Part shown: one piece after another, positions 18,032 through 27,260 of the stretch
Layout of the letters: every line of letters starts with the position of its first letter
Position numbering within the stretch: position 1 is the first letter of the stretch
NCBI GenBank assembly: GCA_012267415.1
Contig: JAAXGN010000001.1
Span: 62,001 to 126,000, forward strand
DNA: 64,000 nt
Source of the DNA: Candidatus Poribacteria bacterium
GTDB lineage: Bacteria > Poribacteria > WGA-4E > WGA-3G
Direction of reading: 5' to 3'
Made by a program: the position numbers and the translations under genes
The notes under the pieces: generated by a model
Seen by the model: the letters and a program-made list of their open reading frames with translations, nothing else
What the model was told of the DNA's origin: nothing
The model's database searches: none

Positions 18032-18412
18032 TCATATATCGGTATATGAAGTGTGATTATTTTCATCATCCGCAAGTGACAAGGCTACCGCCTTAATTGT
18101 ATAGACATGACCGAAGGGAGAACCAAGGTAATCCTCAGGAGTAGGACTAAATTCCGCTTCAGTTTTTACATTATCACCATCACTGTAACCTACGAGATTC
18201 CCATTGATGTACCAATAAACCACGGAATAAGGTCTTGAAGTTTTCACATAAGCCGTATGATATAGAGAGCCTGTGTAATCATAGTAACTCCCATAACTGG
18301 GGTACATTTCCTCTATCTCAAAATCAGCTTGACTCTGAGATATACCAATGACAAACAAGAAAGCTATTGAGGCTGCGATACCTATCGTAATCGTTAGAAT
18401 ATTAAAACGCAT
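18032..18412 (-). CDS. Short secreted hypothetical protein, perhaps truncated
   Basis: 126 residues with a clear N-terminal signal/anchor (ILTITIGIAASIAFLFVIG) and a Tyr-rich beta-type body (YSVVYWYINGNLVGYSDGDN, HVYTIKAVALSL) that resembles one Ig-like or fibronectin-type module. An AGGAG-type ribosome site (TAAGGAGATTTATAAA) precedes the ATG. It ends abruptly after one module and sits 11 bp from the dead propeller gene, so it may be the surviving N-terminal fragment of a longer surface protein. No family recognised. Confidence 0.6.
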   Translation of the reverse strand: MRFNILTITIGIAASIAFLFVIGISQSQADFEIEEMYPSYGSYYDYTGSLYHTAYVKTSRPYSVVYWYINGNLVGYSDGDNVKTEAEFSPTPEDYLGSPFGHVYTIKAVALSLADDENNHTSYTDI

Positions 18413-18531
18413 TTTATAAATCTCCTTAAATTATCAGTAGAATGTTAAATTCTTTTCACTGTTGTGACGACAATAATAGGAGACGCAAATATAGTACCAC
18501 GTTCTCGCATTATTGTCAATCATAAGACAAA

Positions 18532-18711
18532 TCACATTGCTGTGTCGGTTGTTAGTGTTGTCCCCTCTGTGGGAACCGACGTATCTTCCACAGATTTAGA
18601 CTGACTTTCCAAAGAATTAAAAGACTTTGTTCGCTGGACATCTCTTTGAACCTTATTCTGTGCTTTTTGAGACATACCCTCTTGAAGGATAATATCATCG
18701 TTTATTGACAT
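18532..18711 (-). CDS. Putative 59-residue small protein, second of an overlapping pair
   Basis: An ATG at 18711 opens 59 codons (MSINDDIILQEGMSQKA..., polar, Ser/Thr/Gln-rich, no membrane segment). It overlaps the end of the 57-codon frame upstream by 10 bases. Coding is likely but unproven; no family recognised. The pair sits behind a 72-bp leader shared with another locus at 39814. Confidence 0.4.
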   Translation of the reverse strand: MSINDDIILQEGMSQKAQNKVQRDVQRTKSFNSLESQSKSVEDTSVPTEGTTLTTDTAM

Positions 18712-18875
18712 CCGTTTTTTGAATGATTTGAAGTATCTTGAGGGTTTTTCAAAATTTCCATAACGCGGATGCGTATCCGATCTTCATACTTTTCCATTAT
18801 CAGTTTTAGATCATCCGCGCATACTGTTTCCAAGAATCGCCGATGTAATTCATCATCTGAATCTATTTCTCTCAA
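18702..18875 (-). CDS. Putative 57-residue small protein behind a repeated leader
   Basis: From a TTG at 18875, with GAAAGGA 7 bases upstream, a helical, charged product reads LREIDSDDELHRRFLETV..., then LIMEKYEDRIRIRVMEIL. A nearby ATG at 18882 reads only nine codons. One extra base would join its MLIER to REIDSDDEL, so the gene may alternatively be a frameshifted version of a slightly longer ORF. The composition looks like real protein (amphipathic helices). Confidence 0.4.
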   Translation of the reverse strand: MREIDSDDELHRRFLETVCADDLKLIMEKYEDRIRIRVMEILKNPQDTSNHSKNGCQ

Positions 18876-18920
18876 TCAACATCCTTTCACTCCCTCTCCT
18901 AAGTAAATTGTGCTTATTAT

Positions 18921-18992
18921 TAAATAAATTGTCCCCTCATTAATAATGACGGGAATTTATGGAGCATTCCGACACAAAATTATTTTTTTTTT
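18921..18992 (-). repeat. 72-bp conserved leader block, copy 1
   Basis: On the minus strand a poly-A run, TTTTGTGTCGGAAT, CATAAATTC and GGGGACAATTTATTT are nearly identical, in order and spacing, to 39814-39885 on the plus strand. Both copies precede small ORFs by a purine-rich ribosome site. TGTCGG, 17 bp, CGTC inside the block has the spacing of an ECF-sigma-type promoter (inference). Confidence 0.7.
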
Positions 18993-18998
18993 GCAGAT

Positions 18999-19027
18999 TT
19001 GACAACAAAAACGATTTGGTATAGAAT
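18999..19027 (+). promoter_or_regulatory. Possible sigma70 promoter, plus strand
   Basis: TTGACA, 17 bp, TAGAAT, divergent from the leader block. Downstream is about 100 bp that translates to a short frame ending SVKQGKV and then the 19213-19333 element. It could drive the EcfT gene at 19341. Confidence 0.4.
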
Positions 19028-19212
19028 AGAGTTGGCTGAATTCCTGAATGACATACACGATAGGTATGAATCTGGGGAGTATGTATCAGTCAAACAAGGA
19101 AAGGTGTAATGTGGACTTTTGACTACCCCGTGAATGAGTCAATTGCATAATTAAATGCACGTTCCTTTATTTGACCTGATAGATATGTGTGCTTAATAAT
19201 CTAATACCATGT

Positions 19213-19333
19213 CAAGTCTTCTTCGTAGGTCGTAGAGCGAAGTGCCATTAAAATATTAACTGGCGACATGTTAGCTCTAATCAATACGGGTCGGGTTTCG
19301 TTACGCCTCTACCCGACCTACGAAGAAGGCTTG
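19213..19333. mobile_element. 121-bp MITE/REPIN-like element upstream of ecfT
   Basis: Ends are inverted copies: CAAGTCTTCTTCGTAGGTCG on the left and CGACCTACGAAGAAGGCTTG on the right. Just inside lie GTAG/CTAC-bordered GTCGGGTAGAG-type arms (19225-19321). It stops 7 bp before the ATG at 19341 and so replaces the ribosome-binding region of that start. Confidence 0.75.
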
Positions 19334-19340
19334 GCAGAGA

Positions 19341-20261
19341 ATGACAATACGTCAGCCGAGAATCGGCCAGAATCAGGTTAACTGGCCTCTTACAGAGATG
19401 ATATCAACATTACAGGAATTAGACCCCAGAACGAAAATAGTCATAATGATGCTATGCGGATGTTTGGTGATTCTGCTGGATAGTCCGATTTCGTTGTTTG
19501 CCTGCTTTCTGTTCAGCCTGTTATTAATTGCAGTTTCTTCTCCAACACTGAAACAGATCCGACTATTATTGTTGTTTCTTCTGTTTACAACGTGGGGATT
19601 GCTCTATAGTCAGGCGATATTCTACAACGCGTTTCCACGTACGATACTTTTTACGCTTGTGCCTTCAGATTTCCCCGTCTTAGGAGAATGGACTGGCGGG
19701 ATTAGTGTCTATCAAGAAGGCGTTTTTCACGGTGTTGTACAATCATTAAGATTCAATACGACGCTTGTGATCGGTTGTTATATCATTTGGACAACACAAC
19801 CACGAGAGCTACTTGTCGCATTGATGAAGTTAAGAATTCCAGGTACACTCGCGTTTATGGTGACAACAGCACTCAGGTTTATACCGATAATTGTGGAGGA
19901 AACAGCAGCAGTTATTCGGTCACAGAGATTGCGTGGGTTTCGGTATATGCGATTGAATATCTTTGCTTCTATCAACGGCATAATCAATAGTTTCCGTCCA
20001 ATTTTAGCAGGAATTATACGACAAGCAACCCATCTCGGTGAATCTGTTGAGAGCAGAGGTTTCTCTACTGAGAGTACATCAGAACGGACACAGATTAAGG
20101 CTTCAGAGATGAGAAGTATGGATTATTGTATTGTATCTATTTTTTGCTTAAGTCTTATCGCGATTATTGGACTAAAAGTCATCTATTTCTGCTATGCAAA
20201 TGGAATCTATTATGCGTCATGGTTGAGACACGCATATACTTTTACGCGTGAGATATTGTAA
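19341..20261 (+). CDS. ecfT: ECF transporter transmembrane (T) component
   Basis: Up to 306 residues with five or six hydrophobic segments from about residue 31. It has the T-component features LDPRTKIVIMMLCG near the N-terminus, RFIPIIVEE and QRLRGFR, and later ESVESRGFS, i.e. the two Ala/Arg-Gly cytoplasmic coupling motifs (SQRLRG and SRGF). It anchors the ATPase encoded at 16023 to an S component. The ATG at 19341 abuts a repeat element and has no ribosome site. An internal ATG at 19398 (MISTLQELDPRTK) gives the start usual for the family, so the true protein may be 287 residues. Confidence 0.88.
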   Translation: MTIRQPRIGQNQVNWPLTEMISTLQELDPRTKIVIMMLCGCLVILLDSPISLFACFLFSLLLIAVSSPTLKQIRLLLLFLLFTTWGLLYSQAIFYNAFPRTILFTLVPSDFPVLGEWTGGISVYQEGVFHGVVQSLRFNTTLVIGCYIIWTTQPRELLVALMKLRIPGTLAFMVTTALRFIPIIVEETAAVIRSQRLRGFRYMRLNIFASINGIINSFRPILAGIIRQATHLGESVESRGFSTESTSERTQIKASEMRSMDYCIVSIFCLSLIAIIGLKVIYFCYANGIYYASWLRHAYTFTREIL

Positions 20262-20265
20262 ATAC

Positions 20266-20290
20266 GGTGCGATTAGGAAATCGCACCTAC
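20266..20290 (-). repeat. GTAG-type REP palindrome
   Basis: GGTGCGATTAGGAAATCGCACC followed by CTAC, 5 bp after the ecfT stop. On the minus strand GTAG precedes the hairpin. Confidence 0.8.
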
Positions 20291-20326
20291 CGGCTGTGAT
20301 GCTTCATCTCTCTGGTGCGATAGTGA

Positions 20327-20842
20327 TTAACGACCAACCTCCCATGCGAGGTGCTGTAATTCGGGTCCGATAAGTTTCTCCCATGCTAATCTGACCGCTG
20401 CGTTTGAACCGGGGGTGGATATGACGACCTTCCCACGATAGACACCTGCCGTAGCTCGGGAGAGCATCGCGGCTGCACCGACTTGGTCATAACTAAACAT
20501 ACGAAATAGTTCACCAAAACCTGGTAACGTTTTCTCTAACTTACGATTCAATACATCAAAAGTAGTGTCCCGCGGCGCGATCCCAGTGCCACCGTTGAAT
20601 ATAATGATCTGTGCATCACTGGCAGCCATCCTGTCCAACATGTCTTCTACTTGGTCAGGTTCGTCCTTAATGATCTGATATGCAACTACCTTGTTCTTTC
20701 CGCGATCAAGTTGTTCGCGTAAGAATGCTGCATTCGTGTCTGTTTCGGGTGTCCGTGAATCACTTACGGTAACGATAGCAACCGAAACAGGACCTTCCCC
20801 AGCTGCTATTTCTCTATGTTGGTCAGAACTTGTTGTGGTCAT
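20327..20842 (-). CDS. moaB: Molybdopterin biosynthesis protein, MoaB/MogA family
   Basis: 171 residues with the family's [18 protein letters not shown] start, the substrate loop [17 protein letters not shown] (about residue 90) and the late [12 protein letters not shown] segment. It adenylates molybdopterin in the last steps of molybdenum cofactor synthesis. GAGGAGATTT directly before the ATG is a strong ribosome site. It follows the VWA gene by 14 bp, so they are probably co-transcribed. No other moa genes are nearby, so the distinction between MoaB and MogA rests on similarity only. Confidence 0.88.
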   Translation of the reverse strand: MTTTSSDQHREIAAGEGPVSVAIVTVSDSRTPETDTNAAFLREQLDRGKNKVVAYQIIKDEPDQVEDMLDRMAASDAQIIIFNGGTGIAPRDTTFDVLNRKLEKTLPGFGELFRMFSYDQVGAAAMLSRATAGVYRGKVVISTPGSNAAVRLAWEKLIGPELQHLAWEVGR

Positions 20843-20856
20843 AAATCTCCTCTTGA

Positions 20857-23064
20857 TTATTGATTTGGGTATGCCTTATCCAGATGTTTCGGCATCTCAT
20901 AAAAGAAGCCTCCGGTTTCAACAGCTAAAGTAGTTTGGAAATCGTTCTCATTAGGATAGCCGATAATGTATGCCGTAATGCCTAAGGATCGACATACTTC
21001 CAATGCTTTCTCCTCTGTTTGCGTACCGGTTGTAGGTTCATCAGTAAGGACAAGTAGAAATCGCTTGGCATAAGGACTAAACTGTACCTGTGGTAGACCC
21101 TCTACGAGCGCATCTAACAGATGCTCATCTCCACCGAATGGATCTTCCATGAGGTTTTCGATGATGACTTCATTAATCGGCATCTGAGCGATGTCTACAC
21201 CGTCCACAGACTTAATTGCATCCTTTGCTACTGCAAAACGGATGAGTCCGATACGATATTTGATCGGGAATATGTTTAACCGTCCAATTAGTGTACTTAA
21301 ACCGAGCATAACTGCTTGCGATTTTCCTCCCATGCTTCTGCTATAGTCTAACATAACCACAATGTCAACGATTGATTCTGTATTTATTCTCTGTGTATTC
21401 CCCGGTTGTCCACCCATATAAACTACTAATGTTTCTCTTGCTTTCATGAAAGTATATGTCTGTTTATTCATTTGATCATTGATGAACCACTTGTTAGATT
21501 GTTGATATGAATTAGCAATAAGTTTTGGTGCCAAAGTCCAATTTTTTGGATATTTTCCTGAATAAACAGAAATCTTGTCTTGATCTATCTGCATAGCATA
21601 GAGTTGTCCGTGGCTATAGTCGGTAATTATGAGCAAATCTTCATTATTCGGTACTATAAGTTTATGATACTCAGTTTTGAAAGAACTTGCATTCAGAACA
21701 ACGCCATGTCTATCAAATTCTTCTTGTATTCTTTGGATTGGATTCTCTCCGTGCTCTATCTTTACCTCAAAATATAACGCAATTTGTAGCATTGGTGTGT
21801 TTCCGCTTTTACGTATACTTGTAGCAATTTCACGGAAGGTTTTGAGAAGTTTTTGGTTTCCAGCGCGGTTTGATGGCAGTGCAGCAGGATTATAGGCACT
21901 GCCGGGAATCTGTTGCCATATACCACCTGTAACCTCAGCGAGTTTGTGCTGATAGGGTTCGGGGAAACCGAGTATGTTGACACGTATTTCTTGAAATTGT
22001 GTTTCATCAATCACTTTCTCTCGTTGTGTTTGCGTATTATTTCCTGTTCTTGAGCTGGTTGTTGCGGGTTCATCTGTAACTAAGATCAGATGCTTATCCG
22101 CGTCCCTGTGGAAATCTATGAAATTGACGGTCTCTATTAATGCATCTAATGCGTTTTCCTCCCCACCGAGCTGTACTTCTTTCATGCGTTTTCTTAACAA
22201 TCCAACATCTGGCATAAGTGCTTTTGTTTTTAGTTCCTGACCCTCTCGTCGCACGCTGAATTCAGACATTCCAAAATGGTATTCAATATTTGCAAGGTCA
22301 AACGCATCTGTCATTGTGTAAAGGTTTTTTGCAACCTGCTGTATGTTGTCACGCATGCTTCCGCTTGTGTCCAATACAAACACAACATTGACTTTGTCCA
22401 ATGTTCGTGATGCAATAATGTGGTTAGCGATTTCTTCCAATGCATCTCCGATTGGATCCGATTTTCCTTTACCGGTTCCCTTTCCACCATCCCCATCGAT
22501 TCCGAATCTATCCCCGATACTTCCGATGTCTACAGTTCCCGTAGATTTGATTCTATGTATACCACTTTTTCCATCACCCTTTACTCTTTGTCTAAGACTC
22601 TCCTTACCTTTACCGGATGTAATATCGTAGGGACTGGATACAGATTTTGGTAATGCTGTTGACTGTCTGTCTAAATGTTTGGCATGCGTTGTTATGTCTG
22701 TTAGATCAGTGGTTGTATCTGACACTATTTCCGATGCGTGGTGCATTAAGATCTGTTCTGAAGGTCGAAGTGTTTCATCTATTGGATGTGGTGAAGCTGT
22801 CTGTTTAAGATGCTGCGGTCTGTGTTCTGAGATAGTTCTTGACGGTTTTTTGGTCAAGGTTTGTTTCGGTAAAGGTCTTTTTAACCTTCGGCGCATTTGA
22901 TCAAGGTTTTCCATATTAACAAGTTCTAAACCGAAAACATCTTCTATTTCATGGCTGAGTTGTGTGTAATAGAAGAATGTTAAGAATAGTGCTAACCAGA
23001 GATGCAGGATGCCAGCAATCAATAATGCATTTATGGAGCGGGTTTTCGAACTCTTTTGACGCAT
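20857..23064 (-). CDS. Membrane-anchored protein with two VWA domains
   Basis: 735 residues. One N-terminal membrane helix ([21 protein letters not shown]) is followed by a TonB-like basic/Pro linker ([15 protein letters not shown]) and a low-complexity Gly/Asp/Lys region ([17 protein letters not shown]). Then come two von Willebrand A domains, each with a metal-ion-dependent adhesion site: DTSGSM near residue 230 with VTDEPATTS, and DYSRSM near 570 with LTDEPTTGT. The repeat of domain and motif order (D-x-S-x-S ... T-D-E-P) suggests internal duplication. Probably displays adhesion or complex-assembly surfaces in the periplasm. Promoter and partner unknown. Confidence 0.85.
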   Translation of the reverse strand: MRQKSSKTRSINALLIAGILHLWLALFLTFFYYTQLSHEIEDVFGLELVNMENLDQMRRRLKRPLPKQTLTKKPSRTISEHRPQHLKQTASPHPIDETLRPSEQILMHHASEIVSDTTTDLTDITTHAKHLDRQSTALPKSVSSPYDITSGKGKESLRQRVKGDGKSGIHRIKSTGTVDIGSIGDRFGIDGDGGKGTGKGKSDPIGDALEEIANHIIASRTLDKVNVVFVLDTSGSMRDNIQQVAKNLYTMTDAFDLANIEYHFGMSEFSVRREGQELKTKALMPDVGLLRKRMKEVQLGGEENALDALIETVNFIDFHRDADKHLILVTDEPATTSSRTGNNTQTQREKVIDETQFQEIRVNILGFPEPYQHKLAEVTGGIWQQIPGSAYNPAALPSNRAGNQKLLKTFREIATSIRKSGNTPMLQIALYFEVKIEHGENPIQRIQEEFDRHGVVLNASSFKTEYHKLIVPNNEDLLIITDYSHGQLYAMQIDQDKISVYSGKYPKNWTLAPKLIANSYQQSNKWFINDQMNKQTYTFMKARETLVVYMGGQPGNTQRINTESIVDIVVMLDYSRSMGGKSQAVMLGLSTLIGRLNIFPIKYRIGLIRFAVAKDAIKSVDGVDIAQMPINEVIIENLMEDPFGGDEHLLDALVEGLPQVQFSPYAKRFLLVLTDEPTTGTQTEEKALEVCRSLGITAYIIGYPNENDFQTTLAVETGGFFYEMPKHLDKAYPNQ

Positions 23065-23244
23065 AATCTTCTCCTATAAGCTGATTGCCTTCGTTCTTCA
23101 GATCGGCAAGTGTCTATATTATAACAGTTGCTGATGATATAATCAATAGAGATTTTGAAGAATACAACCCTATCTGAAATAATGTGGCACGGAAAGACGA
23201 AATCAGGCAGAATGATGAAAATAACTGAGAGAATGACGGGATCC

Positions 23245-23354
23245 GTAGCACAATCTGGAAGAATGTGCTACAGAAAGATAAAAATAAACGGAATGATACA
23301 ACTTTATCAGGGAGAAAAACTGGATCCGTAGCACAATCTGGCAAAATGTGCTAC
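23245..23354. repeat. Two direct copies of a GTAG palindrome
   Basis: GTAGCACAATCTGG...TGTGCTAC at 23245-23271 and 23328-23354, each bordered by GTAG/CTAC on both sides. The copies differ at two or three central bases. The rest of the 331-bp gap (23065-23395) shows nothing else. Confidence 0.8.
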
Positions 23355-23395
23355 AGCAATATATAACTGGTGCGGCTACAAACAAGAATAAATTA

Positions 23396-24388
23396 TTATT
23401 CATCAAGCCAACTCATCATGCTGCGTAGATTCTTGCCAACATCTTCAATCTGCAGTTCTGCTTCTTGTCTGCGAAGTGCGCTGAGGACAGGTTGATTCGC
23501 TTGATTCTCAAGCACCCATTCTCTTGCGAAGATACCTCCCTGGACATCTGCTAATATCTGACGCATCTTTTCCCTAACACTATCATCAATTAATCTTGGA
23601 CCACGCGTCAGGTCCCCATACTCTGCAGTATTACTGATATCGTTACGCATCTTGCTTAATCCGCCAGTATAGAGTAGGTCAACAATCAGTTTCAATTCGT
23701 GGAGACATTCGAAGTATGCCATTTCTGGTTGGTATCCAGCTTCAACAAGTGTGTCAAATGCTGCTTTAATGAGTGCTGCGGTTCCACCACATAGTACTGC
23801 TTGTTCCCCAAATAGGTCTGTCTCTGTTTCTTCACGAAATGTGGTTTGCATGACCCCTGCACGTGTGCCGCCAATCCCTCTTGCATAAGCGAGTGCAATA
23901 TCCTGGGCAGCACCGGTTGTATCCTGGTGAATAGCTATGAGACACGGCACGCCACCACCACCTTCAAATACCTCACGGACAAGGGAACCAGGTCCTTTCG
24001 GTGCAATCATGGTAACATCAATGTCGTTCGCTGGCACAATCTGACCAAAATGTACACTGAAACCGTGAGAGACCATCAACATGTTCCCAGACTGCATATT
24101 AGGTGAGATCTGGTCACGGTAGACATCAGCATGCTTTTCGTCCGGGATAAGTAACTGAACTATATCTGCTGATTCTGAGGCTTGTTCTACTGTTCTGACG
24201 GTTAAACCTTCTTCCTCTGCACGTGGTTTTGAACGACTGCCTTCGTACAAGCCGACGATGACGTTTGCACCACTGTCTTGAAGGTTTAATGCTTGTGCTC
24301 TACCTTGCGCACCATAGCCGATGATTGCGACAGTTCTGTCCTTTAGAAGGTCAAAATTAGCATCACTGTCGTAATAGATTGTTGCCAT
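23396..24388 (-). CDS. ilvC: Ketol-acid reductoisomerase
   Basis: 330 residues, the normal class I length. The nucleotide-binding loop is [18 protein letters not shown] (about residues 18-35), followed by [13 protein letters not shown], the catalytic [11 protein letters not shown] and [10 protein letters not shown]. It converts acetolactate to dihydroxyisovalerate (and the isoleucine analogue) with Mg2+ and NADPH. It is third in the ilv gene order after ilvB and ilvN, 172 bp from ilvN with a REP palindrome between. AAGGAAATT is the ribosome site. Confidence 0.97.
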   Translation of the reverse strand: MATIYYDSDANFDLLKDRTVAIIGYGAQGRAQALNLQDSGANVIVGLYEGSRSKPRAEEEGLTVRTVEQASESADIVQLLIPDEKHADVYRDQISPNMQSGNMLMVSHGFSVHFGQIVPANDIDVTMIAPKGPGSLVREVFEGGGGVPCLIAIHQDTTGAAQDIALAYARGIGGTRAGVMQTTFREETETDLFGEQAVLCGGTAALIKAAFDTLVEAGYQPEMAYFECLHELKLIVDLLYTGGLSKMRNDISNTAEYGDLTRGPRLIDDSVREKMRQILADVQGGIFAREWVLENQANQPVLSALRRQEAELQIEDVGKNLRSMMSWLDE

Positions 24389-24475
24389 AGTATAATTTCC
24401 TTTTTATTTTTCATTTTATACCATTTCTATTATTTTTCTCTCACTACCGGCTGTTTAGAAATCAAACGTGTAACG

Positions 24476-24499
24476 GCACAAACTGGAAGCTTATGCTAC
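24476..24499 (-). repeat. Degenerate GTAG palindrome between ilvN and ilvC
   Basis: GGCACAAACTGGAAGCTTATG followed by CTAC. The arms have mismatches, so it is an older copy than those at 23245. Confidence 0.6.
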
Positions 24500-24560
24500 A
24501 AAAAAGAGACATTATAAATTAGAAATGGTATTATAATATTTTCACATGTCTGGGAATACA

Positions 24561-25064
24561 CTATTGTGGTTTTTCCGTAGAACCACGTATCATTGCGATT
24601 TTTCCTGTTCGTGCTAACTCAAGGATTCCATAAGTGCTGTATATGTCAATCGCTGCTTTCAATTTACCCTCATCCCCAGTAATCTCAAGTATGATAGAGT
24701 TAGGCTTCATGTCAATTACACGTCCACGAAAGACTTCAGCAACTTGTAGAATATCGGCGCGCGTTTGAGGGGTTGTGGCAATCTTGATAAGGATGAGTTC
24801 ACGTTCAACATGCGTCCCTGTGGTTATGTCAGTAACCTCAATCACATCAATCAATCTATTCAGGTGATGATAGATCTGTTCTATAATCTGGGGGTCCCCG
24901 TGTGTAACAAGCGTAATTTGGGAGACACTCTCATCGTGCGTTTCAGCGACATTGAGACTATCAATATTAAAACCGCGTCCACTAAATAGACTCACTACAC
25001 GTGCAAGCACACCGAATCTATTCTCTACCATTACGGAAAAAATGTGTCTGTCGTCTTTTTGCAT
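24561..25064 (-). CDS. ilvN: Acetolactate synthase regulatory (small) subunit
   Basis: 167 residues. The ACT domain starts immediately (HIFSVMVENRFGVLARVVSLFSGRGFNIDSLNVAET), and the C-terminal half is the conserved partner-binding domain (VAEVFRGRVIDMKPNSIILEITG). It binds the valine effector and activates the large subunit. 10 bp after the ilvB stop, hence the same transcript under the T-box leader. Confidence 0.96.
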   Translation of the reverse strand: MQKDDRHIFSVMVENRFGVLARVVSLFSGRGFNIDSLNVAETHDESVSQITLVTHGDPQIIEQIYHHLNRLIDVIEVTDITTGTHVERELILIKIATTPQTRADILQVAEVFRGRVIDMKPNSIILEITGDEGKLKAAIDIYSTYGILELARTGKIAMIRGSTEKPQ

Positions 25065-25074
25065 ATATTTCTAC

Positions 25075-26751
25075 TTACGAAAGTCCTCTGATAACATCCC
25101 CAAGCCCTGCGCCTGCTGGCACCATCGGGAATACGTTTTCCTCTTCATCAACTATGAAGTCAATGACGACGGGTCCGTCGTCAATCCCTTTCGCCTTGAT
25201 CAGTGCAGGTTCAACGTCTTCAGGATGTTCGACTCTTAGACCTGTTGCACCGAATGCTTGTGCGAGGAGAGCGAAATCAGGATTATCATGATAATCTACA
25301 GCAGCGTAACGTTTGCCATGAAATAACTCCTGCCATTGACGCACCATACCGAGATACATATTGTTGATGATAAAGACTTTTATGGGTAATTTCATTGTTA
25401 TGGCTGGTACGAGTTCTTGTATAGTCATAATATAGGAACCATCACCATTGATATTGACAACAGTTTTGTCTGGACAACCGAGTTGTGCACCGATTGCTGC
25501 AGGAAGACTGAAACCCATTGTTCCGAGACCGCCTGAGTTTAACCATTGGCGCGGTTCAGTGAATTGGAAGTATTGTGCTGCCCACATCTGGTGTTGACCC
25601 ACATCTGCAACGACAATTGCATCGCTATAGTGTTCATAGATCTGTTCCATTACGTATTGTGGCATGACTTTATTGGCTTTCTGCTCGTATTCAAACGGAT
25701 ACTTCTGTTGCCATTCTTGGATCTGTCTGCGCCATGGATCAATATCGGCAGTGTCAACCAATTTGTTCAATTCTATGAGAACTTTCTTTGCGTCACCAAC
25801 GATGGGGACATCAACTGGTACATTCTTACCGATACATGATGCGTCAATGTCAATATGGATTTTTTTGGCATTGGGTGCGAATTTGTCAAGATCACCGGTA
25901 ACCCTATCATCAAATCTGGCACCAATTGCAACAACGAGGTCTGAGTCGGTAAATGCGTAATTTGCGCAGCATGACCCGTGCATTCCAGGCATTTGCATCG
26001 CTAAGGGATGTGTTTCAGGAAAAGCACCGAGTCCCATCAATGTGACAGTGATTGGGATCTGTGTTTTAAGGGTTAACTCTCTGAGTTCCTCGCTTGCGTT
26101 TGCCAGGACTACCCCTCCACCAGCATAAAGAATTGGCTTTTTCGCTTCTTTAATTAAGTCAGCTGCTTTTGTGATCTGTTTGGGGTCACCATAGATCTGT
26201 GGTTTGTAACTGCGCATATCAACTTTTTCAGGATATTCGTAAAGTGTTTTTTGTTGCTGAGCATCTTTAGCGATGTCAATAATGACGGGTCCAGGTTTGC
26301 CAGTGCTTGCTATATGAAACGCTTCTGCAACGACATCTGCAACTTCATCGCAGCTTTTAACGAGATAGCTGTGTTTACAGATGGGTCTGGTGACGCCGAT
26401 AACATCACATTCCTGAAATGCATCACTTCCGATGAATTGTGTCTTGACTTGTCCTGTGATGGCAACCATCGGGATGGAGTCCATATATGCAGTTGCTATA
26501 CCTGTGACAAGATTAGTTGCCCCTGGCCCCGATGTTGCGAGAGTGACACCAACCTTACCCGTAACGCGAGCATAACCGTCCGCAGCGTGAGAAGCACCTT
26601 GTTCGTGTCGCATCGGTATCAGTTTAACTTCTGTTTCGTCATATAAGGCATCGAAAATCGGCATCGCTGCGCCACCGTTCACACCGAAGATATATTCGAC
26701 ACCTTCACGTTTGAGACAATCAACCAGGATACGCGCTCCTGAAAGTTCCAT
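25075..26751 (-). CDS. ilvB: Acetolactate synthase catalytic (large) subunit
   Basis: 558 residues. The three thiamine-diphosphate-enzyme domains are clear: YIFGVNGGAAMPIFDALYD with RHEQGASHAADGYAR at the start, FAD-type central domain, and the ThDP motif GDGSYIMTIQEL...NN (about residue 440). It condenses pyruvate to acetolactate, the first common step of valine/leucine/isoleucine synthesis. Start ATG at 26751 is preceded by AGAGGAAATT. It is the first structural gene behind a T-box leader with a terminator. Confidence 0.97.
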   Translation of the reverse strand: MELSGARILVDCLKREGVEYIFGVNGGAAMPIFDALYDETEVKLIPMRHEQGASHAADGYARVTGKVGVTLATSGPGATNLVTGIATAYMDSIPMVAITGQVKTQFIGSDAFQECDVIGVTRPICKHSYLVKSCDEVADVVAEAFHIASTGKPGPVIIDIAKDAQQQKTLYEYPEKVDMRSYKPQIYGDPKQITKAADLIKEAKKPILYAGGGVVLANASEELRELTLKTQIPITVTLMGLGAFPETHPLAMQMPGMHGSCCANYAFTDSDLVVAIGARFDDRVTGDLDKFAPNAKKIHIDIDASCIGKNVPVDVPIVGDAKKVLIELNKLVDTADIDPWRRQIQEWQQKYPFEYEQKANKVMPQYVMEQIYEHYSDAIVVADVGQHQMWAAQYFQFTEPRQWLNSGGLGTMGFSLPAAIGAQLGCPDKTVVNINGDGSYIMTIQELVPAITMKLPIKVFIINNMYLGMVRQWQELFHGKRYAAVDYHDNPDFALLAQAFGATGLRVEHPEDVEPALIKAKGIDDGPVVIDFIVDEEENVFPMVPAGAGLGDVIRGLS

Positions 26752-26773
26752 GCCAATTTCCTCTTATGGTATT

Positions 26774-26793
26774 GTAGGCACATTCTGCTGTGC
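26774..26793 (+). repeat. GTAG palindrome between T-box terminator and ilvB
   Basis: GTAG followed by GCACATTCTGCTGTGC. It sits in the untranslated gap 3' of the terminator. Confidence 0.6.
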
Positions 26794-26809
26794 CGGTACA
26801 TATTGAAAG

Positions 26810-26845
26810 AAAAAACCTTCTCGTTTCGCTTTGGAGACGAGAAGG
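26810..26845 (-). terminator. T-box-controlled intrinsic terminator
   Basis: CCTTCTCGT pairs with ACGAGAAGG around a 12-base loop, followed by TTTTTT. It is alternative to the antiterminator that uses the T-box sequence. Confidence 0.85.
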
Positions 26846-26959
26846 GTTCATATTAAGACCTTACCGTGGTACCACTCCAATTCTCTCCCTTTTTTGATGA
26901 TAAGGAAAAGCACTCTTGGGATGCGTTAACGGACATCAAACCGGCTAATCCTACTTTTC

Positions 26960-27007
26960 GCGATTCGGAGATCGCTCCTACCTTCGCGATTCGGAGATCG
27001 CTCCTAC
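26960..27007 (-). repeat. Two GTAG palindromes inside the T-box leader
   Basis: Two tandem copies of GTAGGAGCGATCTCCGAATC + GCG, 26 bp apart, on the minus strand. They form the same family as 54908-54959. They lie between stem I and the antiterminator. Confidence 0.8.
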
Positions 27008-27208
27008 AGTTGTTCAGATTAGCAGCTCCAGGGTGACATTCAGTCGTAGGCACTTGAGAAGACCTTTCAGCCTGTGAATCTTCCTCTCTTGCAAGTCCAG
27101 TAGACGTACTCTTCCCCTTCAACGCTTTTTTCTATTCTGTTGTAATTATCTATCATATACCGTTTTAGCGAGTTATGTTGTCTTGGGTTTTGTTATAGTT
27201 TCATGTTA

Positions 27209-27237
27209 ATTATAACACCGAATCACTGAAAAGTCAA
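27209..27237 (-). promoter_or_regulatory. Promoter of the ilv operon
   Basis: Minus strand: TTGACT (27237-27232), 17 bp, TATAAT (27214-27209). Predicted start about 27202, which leaves a leader of about 450 bases. Confidence 0.75.
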
Positions 27238-27260
27238 AAAAATCAGTGTTATTCTTAATA

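Larger units (their letters stand above)
26805..27202 (-). promoter_or_regulatory. T-box leader of ilvB-ilvN-ilvC, probably tRNA-Val specific
   Basis: The minus-strand transcript contains the T-box sequence TGGAGTGGTACCACGG (26864-26879), a close match to the family core GGTGGTACCGCG. A terminator follows at 26810-26845. A stem I region upstream (about 27022-27120) has AGTA (27107-27110) opposite GAA, the loop-E/specifier pattern. The specifier after GAA-T reads GTC at 27037-27035 and is followed by A, as the family requires, so the predicted partner is tRNA-Val(GAC). Two GTAG palindromes are inserted in the loop between stem I and the T-box sequence. Confidence 0.85.

Noticed and set aside
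19005..19109. Short plus-strand frame ending ...ESGEYVSVKQGKV
   Set aside because: It looks protein-like, but no start codon with a ribosome site was found, so it could be a gene remnant; too little to call.
26853..27122. 89-codon minus-strand ORF
   Set aside because: It runs through T-box stem I and the REP inserts and includes no ribosome site; the RNA leader explains the region.
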